Shown: in pieces, positions 37,201 through 44,120 of the stretch
How the letters are laid out: every line of letters starts with the position of its first letter
Numbering within the stretch: position 1 is the first letter of the stretch
Source: Lachnospiraceae bacterium UBA3316
GTDB taxonomy: Bacteria > Bacillota > Clostridia > Lachnospirales > Lachnospiraceae
Assembly (NCBI GenBank): GCA_002361955.1
Contig: DESK01000020.1
Coordinates: forward strand, 1 to 51,939
Reading direction: 5' to 3'
Length of the DNA: 51,939 nucleotides
Program-made: the position numbers and the translations under genes
The notes under the pieces: generated by a model
Databases searched by the model: none
Told to the model about the DNA's origin: nothing
The model's input: only the letters and a program-made list of their open reading frames with translations

Positions 37201-37648
37201 CAAAAACGCTTATGAGGGCTTGATCAACGCGATCATCGGCCTGCAGATCAAGGGCAATAAGGCAGCGCTGAAAGCTATGCTGAAAAAGGCCAATGAAGTG
37301 CTGGCAAATGCGGCAGCTTATGTGGCTGAGAGCATTGACGGACTGCAGAAGGAAGTTGACGACGCACAGATCATCTATGACGACCCGATCGCTACGCAGG
37401 ATGAAATTGATGGCGCAGTGAGAACTCTGACTCTTAAGCTGGCTGATGCAAGGCTTCTGGGCGATGTGAACGGTGACGGAAAGATCGCTACAGATGACAG
37501 CGCGGCAGTGCTCCGCTTTGCGGCTGAGCTGAATGGCTTATCTGATGAGGCGGCAGCCAGCGCAGATGTGAACAGAGACGGAAAAGCCGACACAAGCGAC
37601 GCAGTGATGATCCTTCAGTACGCAGCTGAGAAGATCATAGAGTTCTAA
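31283..37648 (+). CDS. GH2 beta-galactosidase with dockerin
   Basis: A 2121-residue secreted enzyme. After the signal peptide (about 1-33) come the GH2 sugar-binding, immunoglobulin-like and barrel domains (about 52-620). The acid/base Glu468 is in WSIGNEIV and the likely nucleophile Glu544 in IMGTETSSA. The plan resembles BgaA-type beta-galactosidases. It continues with repeated bacterial Ig-like domains, one F5/8-type domain near 1019-1173 and another near 1523-1703, cadherin-like segments, FIVAR-like repeats (about 1790-2053) and a dockerin (about 2058-2121, DVNGDGKIATDDS and DVNRDGKADTSDA). ATG 31283 follows AAGGAGG. It probably removes beta-galactose from N-acetyllactosamine or mucin cores once caps are gone; this order of action is inferred. 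Confidence 0.92.
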   Translation: MSRNKKHMAAQVQAAVLAAAVTISGMPLQAMAAGTEQPAQRSEKAGTENEVERKINFNYDWRFYREDGTEVHAEGKDFDDSQWRSVTLPHDYSIELDFDSSSPAGSGGGYLNGGVGWYRKTFVLPESMAGKRISIDFGGVYMDSTTYVNGEMIGNYPYGYSTFAYDITDQLVADGVTENVIAVRVNNEQPSSRWYSGSGIYRNVNLVVTDDVHVERYGTFVKTPDLEEHYAKDEAVVTVETKVANDGELPADAVVISTIYDSEGNQFSEPVTTEAKEIAAGDVVTFEQTINTEKPELWSVGDPNLYEMISEVSVDGTVVDTYETTFGFRWVTMDKNEGFYLNGEYMKLNGMCMHHDQGALGAVANYRAIERQMETMKSMGVNAIRVTHNPAADELIEICNKLGLMVIDEAFDCWESAKRSKDYARFFSKAATHPDAKEGQTWAEFDIKNMVNRGKNDPCIILWSIGNEIVNASVGTATKLVNWVAEVDPTRPATEGFNNFIGGFWDTGMKKVANVTGVVGFNYGEASYDAAHAEYPDWIIMGTETSSAIRSRGFYKKDDSKQIRSSYDDGDTVGWGRSAENAWKANRDRKFVMGEFVWTGFDYIGEPTPYGYPSKSSYFGAVDTAGIPKDAYYIYQSQWTSVEENPMVHLLPHWNWENDDSIKSNGKIKVQAYSNAASVELFLNGESLGEKAFEQKQTSDGRPYQEADTGHIYLEWQVVYEPGELKAVAKDLDGNVIAEDVVKTAGEPAQVRLTPDREVITADGLDLSYMLVEILDKDGNVVPTATNNVKFQISGDGKIVGVDNGDATEVTQSYKGNERKAYSGKAMVIVQSTDEAGSFTVKAVSTGLNSDQAKVFTAEKSEEEQLLGYEALDTIYVRKGETPVLPEKVTAVYSSERKEEKEVTWDEIPADSLNTVGAVTVEGTVKDTGDRVSLQLVVTESLGIRPIHIVTGVGELPKLPETVVSILNTGAEEELPVTWEEVTEDQVAQAGSFTVSGQAEGVAEPVTASVRVAEREEVDGADIARKNGTYPIPKASWVQPNGNDPVSAINDGGIYYTGGPAGGRWIAWGHYEADEWMQLEFEEPISTGKVGIDFWTNSWGDSAMDMPDTVTVSYSMDGENWQNVENQSISNKADLKADKLNLFTFDTVTAKFIRWNLHNDQKLSAGITEVHVYQKDNRIVSGTSAALSAIKVNGEDLEGFSSGKDYYTMELPFGAEVPQVTAEAEDENASVFVVPALSNNEATVVQVVSEDGKTRKNYTIEFREAAPVLNEAEIQVEKTLLTEDDVMPVSLTAKLQDGKVLSNGVLDVKYTVGNPEIAEWKDGSIYAYWAGTTTLKAEVSYQGVTVESNELVLTIQENTEPKVITGYEQVSVLTIKGQEPVLPAKVKATFDKGLAKQVPVTWDEIDPEKYGKYGSFTVKGSVEGQELRPEAQVTVKGILGVQQFSCATPLGTIPELPAKAKAYYSDGTTDELPVVWEEHPQELFTEDGKIVTVKGTVTDQKVDGSVHAVQATVRVSADVRKGDKFTGYKNGFYLPLGIASFTNDQGSSKDSASELNDNIVSRVESDNNRWCNWTSGHRDEDWAGIIFGLEEVTYKFIDNLEIDFYTDHGASLPTEYTIEYYDGDYFNTRPKNPDRVGTDHPTGLDENWKPVTNLALVAPEELSATETCYFTFDSVRTCAIRIRMKAAEEKCLAITEMGAYEKLTTENSEFQVTGMSVDGKAVEGFDPATHSYTVELKDGEMPEVSFTADQNASVTMIQAADIDQVTTFMITSEDGLKTETYTVSYKNGNMVREQLQKLYDVWAKQDLSVYDKKSAAALETALEAAKAVLEDANASKEAMNQAVTGLVKAIGSLQYGVQKLHLQVAIDEAEKILAVGKDFENTEALAAAVESGKVILNKEEASQAETDETAYAILDEMFKLAKSADLTSLESLIEAAKSLLDGPYTEESLDELKKAIEEAEKVAADSNRDDDAIKNAYEGLINAIIGLQIKGNKAALKAMLKKANEVLANAAAYVAESIDGLQKEVDDAQIIYDDPIATQDEIDGAVRTLTLKLADARLLGDVNGDGKIATDDSAAVLRFAAELNGLSDEAAASADVNRDGKADTSDAVMILQYAAEKIIEF

Positions 37649-37696
37649 GAAGGATTTTCAACGCTAATAATGTAACTTAATAGAAAAACCCAAGGG

Positions 37697-37722
37697 AGCG
37701 GTCGGAAACGGCCGCTTTCTTT
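37697..37722 (+). terminator. Terminator of the GH2 gene
   Basis: AGCGGTCG pairs with CGGCCGCT around a GAAA loop and is followed by TTCTTT. Confidence 0.8.
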
Positions 37723-37752
37723 GGAAAGATCGATATTTTTTAGAATCGTATA

Positions 37753-37781
37753 ATGACAAGCACCGCTTTCTGTGTTATAGT
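37753..37781 (+). promoter_or_regulatory. Promoter of the candidate RNA ahead of rtcB
   Basis: ATGACA (37753-37758), a 17-base spacer, TATAGT (37776-37781). Transcription would start near 37788. Confidence 0.55.
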
Positions 37782-37787
37782 GGGGGA

Positions 37788-38012
37788 AAGGAACAACACG
37801 GACAGGAAAGGTCCGGGAAGGGAAAGAAACAGGATGACAGCAAGGATATCTGGACATCTGCATAGGAGTGAAAGGCGCTGTGTTCTCAGTAAAGAACATA
37901 GTTTCTTTTGCGTACGATCCTATAAGTTAAGCAGATGGAAGCATACGGGCTGAAATCAGGTGGAACAGAGTTTGATCATTGACCGCTTATCTTATGGATA
38001 GGCGGTTTTTTT
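37788..38012 (+). ncRNA. Candidate structured RNA upstream of rtcB
   Basis: About 225 bases between a promoter and an intrinsic terminator, without a convincing gene. A long helix joins CATCTGCATAGGA (37855-37867) to TCCTAT (37918-37923) and GCAGATG (37931-37937), with a 7-base bulge AAGTTAA. Inside it, GCTGTGTTCT (37877-37886) pairs with AGAACATAGT (37893-37902), and GAAAG (37870-37874) can pair with CTTTT just beyond. A small hairpin CGGAC/GTCCG lies near 37799-37814 in a purine-rich 5' part. It may be a free small RNA or a leader controlling rtcB. I do not recognise it as a known class; 6S and SRP RNA do not fit. Confidence 0.5.
37981..38012 (+). terminator. Terminator directly before rtcB
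   Basis: ACCGCTTATC pairs with GGATAGGCGGT through about ten base pairs and is followed by TTTTTTT. It ends only 26 bases before the rtcB start, the position expected for a small-RNA terminator or an attenuator. Confidence 0.8.
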
Positions 38013-38037
38013 GTATCATAGGAAAGGAGAAACAGCG

Positions 38038-39240
38038 ATGCTGGAGATCAGAGGGGCAAAGGCGACAGCCATTTGCTATGCAACGATTATAGAGGAAGAA
38101 GCAGTCGGGCAGATTCGCAGAATGTGTGACCAGGACTTTACGGAAGGCTGCCGTGTCAGGATCATGCCGGACGTCCATGCGGGAAAGGGATGCACGATTG
38201 GAACCACTATGACTGTCAATGGGAAAGCAGTTCCCAATGTTGTGGGGGTGGATATAGGCTGCGGGATGTATACGGTAAACCTCGGAAGCCAGGAGATCGA
38301 TCTGGAACGCTTTGATGAGGCATGCCATTTTATTCCATCAGGACAAAACGCATGGGAAGGGAGGCGGGAGAGGTTTGATCTGACAGCGCTTCGCTGTTAC
38401 CGTTCCCTGCAGAATACAAAATGGATCGAAAGAAGCCTGGGTACATTGGGCGGCGGCAACCATTTTATTGAGATCGACCGGGCGTCAGATGGAACGAAGT
38501 ATCTTGTGATCCATACGGGAAGCCGCAATCTGGGAAAACAGGTGGCGGAGATCTACCAGCGGCTGGCAGTCGAGCTGCATCAGGGAAAAGAAGAATACTT
38601 CAAAAAGAGAGAGGCTCTGATCGAAGAATACAAAGCCGCGGGCCGGAGAAAGGAAATACAGCAGGCGCTGAAGGAGCTGTATTGGATGAATAAACCACTG
38701 GAGATTCCGGAAGACCTCTGTTATCTGTATGGAAACTATTTTGAGGACTATCTGCATGATGTGGATATCTGCCAGAAATTTGCCCTCAGAAACAGAGAGC
38801 TATTGGCAGAGATCTTGCTGGAGCGATGCGGCCTGGAAGGAAATGATGGATTTCATACGATTCACAACTACATTGATGTGGATGAAATGATCCTTCGTAA
38901 GGGGGCGATTGCCGCTCACAAGGGAGAAAAAGTACTGATTCCCATGAACATGAGAGACGGAAGTGTGCTGGCAGTGGGAAGAGGAAACCCGGAATGGAAC
39001 TTTTCAGCGCCCCATGGGGCAGGGAGGCTGATGTCTCGGACGAAGGCCAAAGAAACCCTCAGCATGGAGGTATACAAAGAAGCTATGAAAGGGATTTATA
39101 CCACTTCCGTCAATGAAGCAACCCTGGACGAAGCGCCCTTTGCCTATAAGTCCATAGAAGACGTGATAGATGTGATACGGGAATCCGTGGATATCATTGA
39201 TATTATGAAGCCCATTTATAACTTTAAGGCGTCAGAGTGA
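38038..39240 (+). CDS. rtcB: RtcB-family RNA ligase
   Basis: A 400-residue protein of the RtcB family, which joins RNA ends bearing 2',3'-cyclic phosphate (or 3'-phosphate) and 5'-OH using GTP and manganese. Metal and nucleotide residues are visible: PDVHAGKG near 44-51, GVDIGCGM (Asp72, Cys75), GGGNHF (Asn141, His142), HTGSRN near 159 and SAPHGAGR with His326, which matches the guanylated histidine of the family. It is the shorter bacterial form. ATG 38038 follows AAAGGAG. Its substrate is unknown; no archease or RtcA gene is adjacent. The structured RNA just upstream may regulate it or be unrelated. Confidence 0.92.
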   Translation: MLEIRGAKATAICYATIIEEEAVGQIRRMCDQDFTEGCRVRIMPDVHAGKGCTIGTTMTVNGKAVPNVVGVDIGCGMYTVNLGSQEIDLERFDEACHFIPSGQNAWEGRRERFDLTALRCYRSLQNTKWIERSLGTLGGGNHFIEIDRASDGTKYLVIHTGSRNLGKQVAEIYQRLAVELHQGKEEYFKKREALIEEYKAAGRRKEIQQALKELYWMNKPLEIPEDLCYLYGNYFEDYLHDVDICQKFALRNRELLAEILLERCGLEGNDGFHTIHNYIDVDEMILRKGAIAAHKGEKVLIPMNMRDGSVLAVGRGNPEWNFSAPHGAGRLMSRTKAKETLSMEVYKEAMKGIYTTSVNEATLDEAPFAYKSIEDVIDVIRESVDIIDIMKPIYNFKASE

Positions 39241-39400
39241 AAAGGTTTCATATAATAATAAGATACATCGTAAAAAAGATTTGATGAAAAGGGGCCCTCT
39301 CTATAGAAAAGTAAGAGAGGATTGGGTATAATGGAAAAAAGCCCTTTGGGCGTTTCAGGCAGAAGAAGATTGGCGGCGAAAGTGGAAGGGAAGTGACGGT

Positions 39401-41101
39401 ATGGCAAGGACGGTCAGCATCGGACACCAGAATTTTGAAGAGATTCGGAAGAATGACTGGTTTTACATTGATAAGACAAATTTCATAAAAGAATGGTGGA
39501 ACAGGGGAGACAGCGTAACCCTGATTACCCGGCCGAGGCGTTTTGGAAAGACACTGAACATGAGTATGACGGAGCAGTTTTTTTCGGTGGAGTATGCTGG
39601 ACGGAGTGATCTGTTTGAAGGGCTTTCCATCTGGGAGGATGAGAAGTACCGGAAGCTTCAGGGGACGTATCCGGTCATCAGCCTTTCTTTTGCAAATGTA
39701 AAAGAGAGGAATTATGAGATGACAAAGCAAAGAATTTATCAGATTCTGATTGACCTGTACAATAAGAATCATTTCCTGATGGAAACGGCTCTGCTGACAG
39801 AGGAGGACCAGAAATATTTCCGAAGTATTTCTATGAATATGTCAGAGGTTGTAGCTACAATGGCGATCCATAAAATGGCGGGTTTCCTAAGCCGCTATTA
39901 CGGGAAGAAGGTCATTATTCTTCTGGATGAGTATGACACGCCGATGCAGGAAGCGTATGTGAATGGTTACTGGGAAGAACTCGTCTATTTTACCAGAAGC
40001 ATGTTCAATGCGGCGTTTAAGACGAACCCTTATCTGGAACGGGCGGTTATGACGGGGATTACAAGGGTGAGTAAGGAGTCCATTTTTTCAGATCTGAATA
40101 ATCTGGAAGTCGTGACGACAACTTCCGAAAAATATGAGGACAGTTTTGGCTTTACAGAGGAGGAAGTCTTCTGCGCATTAGATGAGTTTAGCCTGTCCGG
40201 GATGAAAGAAGATGTGAAAAGATGGTATGACGGATTTACATTTGGAGACAGGACAGATATTTATAATCCCTGGTCAATCCTGAACTTTCTGGATAAAAAA
40301 AGGCTGACAACCTACTGGGCGCACACCAGCTCCAACAGCCTGGTAGGGAAGCTGATCCGGGAAGGAAATAAAAATATCAAGCAGAATTTTGAAGAGCTGA
40401 TGCAGGGAAAAACGCTTCGTGTCTGGCTGGATGAACAAGTCGTTTATAACCAGTTATCCGAAGATGAGAATGCGATCTGGAGTCTTCTTCTGGCCAGCGG
40501 CTACCTGAAGGTGGCAGGGACAGAGTTTTCCGAGAGGACAGGTAGGCTTTCTTATGAGCTGGCGCTGACGAACAAGGAAGTAAAGATCATGTTCGAGACG
40601 ATGATCCACGGCTGGTTCGCCAAAGGGGATGGAAATTATAACGAATTTGTGAAAGCGCTGCTTCTGGGAGACCTGGACGCCATGAATGAGTACATGAACA
40701 GGATGTCCCTGAGTATGTTCAGCTATTTTGACACGGGAAAATCCCCTTTCGGCCCGGAGCCGGAACGGTTTTATCACGGCTTTGTGCTGGGGCTGCTGGT
40801 GGATCTGTGTGAGAGATACCTTCTGACTTCTAACCGGGAAAGCGGCTTTGGCCGGTATGATGTGATGCTGGAACCGCTTCATACAGAAGATGACGCGTTC
40901 ATCCTGGAATTTAAAATCCACCAGCCGAAGAAGGAAAATAGCATGGAGGATACCGTCCAGGCAGCGTTAAAACAGATCGAGGAAAAGGACTACGCCGCCT
41001 CTCTCCGGGCCAAGGGAATCCCGGACGGACGGATACGGAAGTACGGGTTCGCGTTCCGGGGGAAGGAAGTGCTGATTGGGGAAGCAAAGAACCCACTGTA
41101 G
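39401..41101 (+). CDS. AAA-ATPase-like / PD-(D/E)XK protein, copy 1
   Basis: A 566-residue protein of the AAA-ATPase-like group (PF09820 type) with a C-terminal PD-(D/E)XK nuclease-like domain (PF08011 type). The P-loop variant RPRRFGKT lies at residues 44-51 and Walker B ILLDEYDT near 173-180. The C-terminal core shows RYDVMLEP, then FILEFKI, then QAALKQIEEKDY, the Asp/Glu/Lys layout of the nuclease fold. These genes occur in many copies in Bacteroidetes and Clostridia; their function is not known. A close paralogue lies at 41717, and start and end regions of the two genes are almost identical. The start follows GGGAAGTGACGGT. Confidence 0.88.
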   Translation: MARTVSIGHQNFEEIRKNDWFYIDKTNFIKEWWNRGDSVTLITRPRRFGKTLNMSMTEQFFSVEYAGRSDLFEGLSIWEDEKYRKLQGTYPVISLSFANVKERNYEMTKQRIYQILIDLYNKNHFLMETALLTEEDQKYFRSISMNMSEVVATMAIHKMAGFLSRYYGKKVIILLDEYDTPMQEAYVNGYWEELVYFTRSMFNAAFKTNPYLERAVMTGITRVSKESIFSDLNNLEVVTTTSEKYEDSFGFTEEEVFCALDEFSLSGMKEDVKRWYDGFTFGDRTDIYNPWSILNFLDKKRLTTYWAHTSSNSLVGKLIREGNKNIKQNFEELMQGKTLRVWLDEQVVYNQLSEDENAIWSLLLASGYLKVAGTEFSERTGRLSYELALTNKEVKIMFETMIHGWFAKGDGNYNEFVKALLLGDLDAMNEYMNRMSLSMFSYFDTGKSPFGPEPERFYHGFVLGLLVDLCERYLLTSNRESGFGRYDVMLEPLHTEDDAFILEFKIHQPKKENSMEDTVQAALKQIEEKDYAASLRAKGIPDGRIRKYGFAFRGKEVLIGEAKNPL

Positions 41102-41249
41102 CAACGGGGAATGAAGGTTACAGCGTTGTAGGGCTGAGGAGGATTTGATCCTTGCGGCATTCGCCAAACGTTCGCGCAAGCGCGTCACTGGACTTACTGC
41201 TCGCAGGAACCATTACAGCTGAAAAAACAGGAAGGAAGAGACAGAGAAT

Positions 41250-41681
41250 ATGGGTGGAAACTTTTATGGCTGGGAACAGGCGGATGTTCCAGCGCTTACA
41301 GAGGAATATGGAAAAATCCGGACGCCGCGTGATTTATACAATGCGCTTTCAGATATCTGGTGTGAAGCTACCTGCGCTCCCAGAATGCGCGGAAGCTGGA
41401 GCCGGGAGAACCGGACCCTTGGGCAGTGCTCCATCACAGCGTTTCTCGCGCAGGATATTTTTGGGGGAAACGTATACGGAATTCCCAGGCAGGGAGGAAA
41501 CTACCATTGCTATAATGTGGTGGGAGACTGCGTGTTTGATCTGACCAGCGAACAGTTTGGAGAGGAAGTGCTGGATTACGAAAACAATCCGGAGCAGTTC
41601 CGCGAAGTGCATTTTGCGAAAGAAGAGAAGAGACAGAGGTATGAATATCTGCGGGATGAATTAAAAAGGCGTTTTGGATAG
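41250..41681 (+). CDS. YunG-like small protein
   Basis: A 143-residue protein resembling Bacillus YunG. The pattern is a Trp-rich N-terminal helix region, then LGQCSITAFLAQDIFGG (Cys60), NYHCYNV (His86) and FDLTSEQF (Asp97). The order Cys, His, Asp would suit a thiol-hydrolase-like fold, but activity has not been shown and this reading is inference. It is placed exactly between two paralogous ATPase/nuclease genes on the same strand, 148 bases after the first and 35 before the second, so it may be expressed with the second. No signal peptide. Confidence 0.65.
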   Translation: MGGNFYGWEQADVPALTEEYGKIRTPRDLYNALSDIWCEATCAPRMRGSWSRENRTLGQCSITAFLAQDIFGGNVYGIPRQGGNYHCYNVVGDCVFDLTSEQFGEEVLDYENNPEQFREVHFAKEEKRQRYEYLRDELKRRFG

Positions 41682-41716
41682 AAAGGCAGACGGCGAAAGT
41701 GGAAGGAAGTGACGGT

Positions 41717-43429
41717 ATGGCAAGGACAATAGCAATCGGACGGCAGGATTTTGAGAGAATGAGAACGAGAAATGTTTTCTATATCGATAAAACAGCTTTT
41801 ATCCGTGAATGGTGGGAAGCAGAAGATGAAGTAACCCTGATTACCCGGCCGAGACGTTTCGGGAAGACGCTGAATATGAGTATGACGGCACAGTTTTTTT
41901 CGGTGGATTACGCAGAGAGGGGAGAACTGTTTGAGGGGCTGTCTGTCTGGGAGGATGAGAAGTACCGGAAGCTTCAGGGGACATATCCGGTCATCTTCCT
42001 CAGTTTCGCGGATGTGAAAGAGACGAACTATGACCAGGCAAGGAAAAGGCTCTGTATGATCCTTGAGGAATTATACAATCAACACGATTTTCTTTTAGAG
42101 GGAGATCTTTTAAACGAAAGGGAGAAAGAAAACTTCCGGAGAATTTCAGAAGAGATGGACAGCGCCATAGCGGCTGCGTCCCTGAAGAATTTATCTGCCT
42201 ACATGAGCCGTTATTACGGAAAAAGGGTCATCATTCTTCTGGATGAGTATGATACACCCCTGCAGGAAGCGTATGTGGGCGGATACTGGGAGGAGATGTC
42301 GGAGTTTATCCGGGGGCTTTTTAATTCCACCTTTAAAACGAACCCTTATCTGGAACGGGCCCTTATGACGGGGATTACCAGAGTGAGTAAGGAGTCGATC
42401 TTTTCGGACTTGAATAACCTGAATGTTGTGACGATTACTTCAGACGAATATGCAGACAGCTTTGGGTTTACGGAAGAAGAGGTTTTTGCTGCACTGGATG
42501 AATATGGGATGTCTGAAAGGAAAGAGGAAGTAAAACAGTGGTATGATGGCTTCACGTTCGGAAGTACTACCGATATTTATAACCCGTGGTCGATTTTAAA
42601 TTATCTGAGTAAGAAAAAATTGGGGGCATACTGGGCGAATACCAGCTCCAACAGCCTGGTAGGAAAACTGATCCGGGAAGGAAGCAGGGAGCTCAAGAAA
42701 TCTTTTGAGGATTTACTACAGGGAGGGACACTGTGTACGGAGATGGATGAGCAGATCGTCTACAGCCAGTTAGACGGCAGTGAGCAGGCGATCTGGAGCC
42801 TTTTGCTTGCCAGCGGATATTTGAAGGTGAAAAGGTTTGAAACCCGGATGACAGAGTTTGGGGAGTGGAGGGAAGAATATGAGCTGGAGCTGACAAACTT
42901 TGAAGTAAAGACCATGTTCCGGGGGATGATCCGTAGATGGTTTGGAAGTGTTTCATCTGCTTATAATGATTTTATCAGGGCATTGCTGTTGAATGACGTA
43001 AAGGCAATGAATCTTTATATGAACCGGGTAGCGCTGGCAACGTTCAGCTATTTTGACACAGGCGCAAATCCATCATATGAAGAACCGGAACGGTTCTACC
43101 ATGGCTTTGTTCTTGGATTAATGGTGGATTTGAGTGACAGATATATTTTGACTTCCAACCGGGAGAGCGGCTTCGGAAGATATGATGTGATGCTGGAGCC
43201 GAGAAAAAAGGAGGATGATGCTATTCTAATAGAATTTAAGGTACAGGATACGGAGGATGAAAAAGAGCTTTCGGATACCGTCCAGGCGGCGCTAAAACAG
43301 ATCGAGGAAAAGGACTATGCCGCCTCTCTCCGGGCCAAGGGAATCCCGGACGAACGGATACGGAAGTACGGGTTCGCGTTCCGGGGGAAGGAAGTGCTGA
43401 TTGGGGAAGCGGTTATTTCTGGTAAATAG
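41717..43429 (+). CDS. AAA-ATPase-like / PD-(D/E)XK protein, copy 2
   Basis: A 570-residue paralogue of the protein at 39401, with the same P-loop (RPRRFGKT, residues 44-51), Walker B ILLDEYDT and nuclease-like C-terminus (RYDVMLEP, ILIEFKV). Most of the middle has diverged, but the last 137 shared bases and about 37 bases across the start codon are nearly identical to copy 1. ATG 41717 is chosen because GGAAGTGACGGT precedes it and it matches the paralogue's start; an earlier ATG at 41699 is less likely. Function unknown. Confidence 0.88.
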   Translation: MARTIAIGRQDFERMRTRNVFYIDKTAFIREWWEAEDEVTLITRPRRFGKTLNMSMTAQFFSVDYAERGELFEGLSVWEDEKYRKLQGTYPVIFLSFADVKETNYDQARKRLCMILEELYNQHDFLLEGDLLNEREKENFRRISEEMDSAIAAASLKNLSAYMSRYYGKRVIILLDEYDTPLQEAYVGGYWEEMSEFIRGLFNSTFKTNPYLERALMTGITRVSKESIFSDLNNLNVVTITSDEYADSFGFTEEEVFAALDEYGMSERKEEVKQWYDGFTFGSTTDIYNPWSILNYLSKKKLGAYWANTSSNSLVGKLIREGSRELKKSFEDLLQGGTLCTEMDEQIVYSQLDGSEQAIWSLLLASGYLKVKRFETRMTEFGEWREEYELELTNFEVKTMFRGMIRRWFGSVSSAYNDFIRALLLNDVKAMNLYMNRVALATFSYFDTGANPSYEEPERFYHGFVLGLMVDLSDRYILTSNRESGFGRYDVMLEPRKKEDDAILIEFKVQDTEDEKELSDTVQAALKQIEEKDYAASLRAKGIPDERIRKYGFAFRGKEVLIGEAVISGK

Positions 43430-43432
43430 CAG

Positions 43433-43463
43433 GGCAGACGGGGAATCCTCCGTCTGCCGGTTT
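43433..43463 (+). terminator. Hairpin after ATPase copy 2
   Basis: GGCAGACGG (43433-43441) pairs with CCGTCTGCC (43450-43458), then GGTTTA. Moderate U-run. Confidence 0.6.
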
Positions 43464-43508
43464 ATGATCTTCCATAAATATGTGCCGTGTATTCCCGCAG
43501 GCAACGAA

Positions 43509-43901
43509 TCAAATCTCCTGTTTGCGGATGCGTTTTCCGTTTTTATCGAAATTCTTTTTCAGCGCCAGCTCTGTCGGAAAAGTGGAGCCAATGAGAGGAA
43601 TGAGCTGCACTGCGCAGATGATCCCGCCGACAGTTCCCACACAGTCCGCACTTTTTCCGATCACAAAAAGCATAAGCAGGACAGTGACTGGCAGCATAAG
43701 CAGTCCAGAGACATACCATATCTTACCGCAATATTTATGGGCAAATTCCCAGGTGTCTTTATTTTTCATAGACCGGGACGTCCGGTACCCAAATGCAGAA
43801 TTGATGTTTTTGGGGGCTCTTTTTAGAAAAAATCTCCCATAACCGAGCATGGTAACAGGAATCAACAGATCCATAAGCAGCATAAAAAACCAGAATCCCA
43901 T
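43509..43901 (-). CDS. SdpI-like membrane protein
   Basis: A 130-residue protein with about three membrane segments and the SdpI-family motif NINSAFGYRTSRSMKNKDTW near residues 32-51. SdpI of Bacillus subtilis protects against the SdpC toxin, but most family members lack a known toxin partner, and none is visible here. The start at 43901 follows AAGGAGG on the minus strand. It is single, convergent with the gene before it and divergent from the MerR-type gene. Confidence 0.8.
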   Translation of the reverse strand: MGFWFFMLLMDLLIPVTMLGYGRFFLKRAPKNINSAFGYRTSRSMKNKDTWEFAHKYCGKIWYVSGLLMLPVTVLLMLFVIGKSADCVGTVGGIICAVQLIPLIGSTFPTELALKKNFDKNGKRIRKQEI

Positions 43902-43989
43902 AAAAACCTCCTTCTAGAGCGTGCGTTTCGCAGGACATTTGACCGCTTCAAGTGTACCACAGAAGCCTGTCATTTTCTATAAAAAAGTA

Positions 43990-44020
43990 TTGACTCTGAC
44001 GTAACGTGATACGCTATTCT
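43990..44020 (+). promoter_or_regulatory. MerR-type promoter with 19-bp spacer
   Basis: TTGACT (43990-43995), a 19-base spacer and TATTCT (44015-44020). The spacer holds the near-palindrome TGACGT-A-ACGTGA. Overlong spacers with a central dyad are the hallmark of MerR-activated promoters, so the downstream regulator probably controls itself. Confidence 0.7.
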
Positions 44021-44120
44021 GTTTATGGGAGCAAGGAAGCAGAGTGGATAGGGCCGGCGATTTCTATTGTGTTTCTCCAGAAACTACCCGGGAAATTTTT
44101 ACAGTAAGGAGCTGGAAAGA

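Noticed and set aside
37753..37953. Small 66-codon gene upstream of rtcB
   Set aside because: No ribosome site, unusual composition, and the region is better explained by RNA helices.
37788..38012. 6S RNA or SRP RNA
   Set aside because: The ends do not pair as in 6S RNA, and the conserved SRP tip sequence is absent.
41152..41544. Alternative frame of 130 codons over the YunG-like gene
   Set aside because: The other frame carries the conserved Cys, His and Asp motifs and a natural end.
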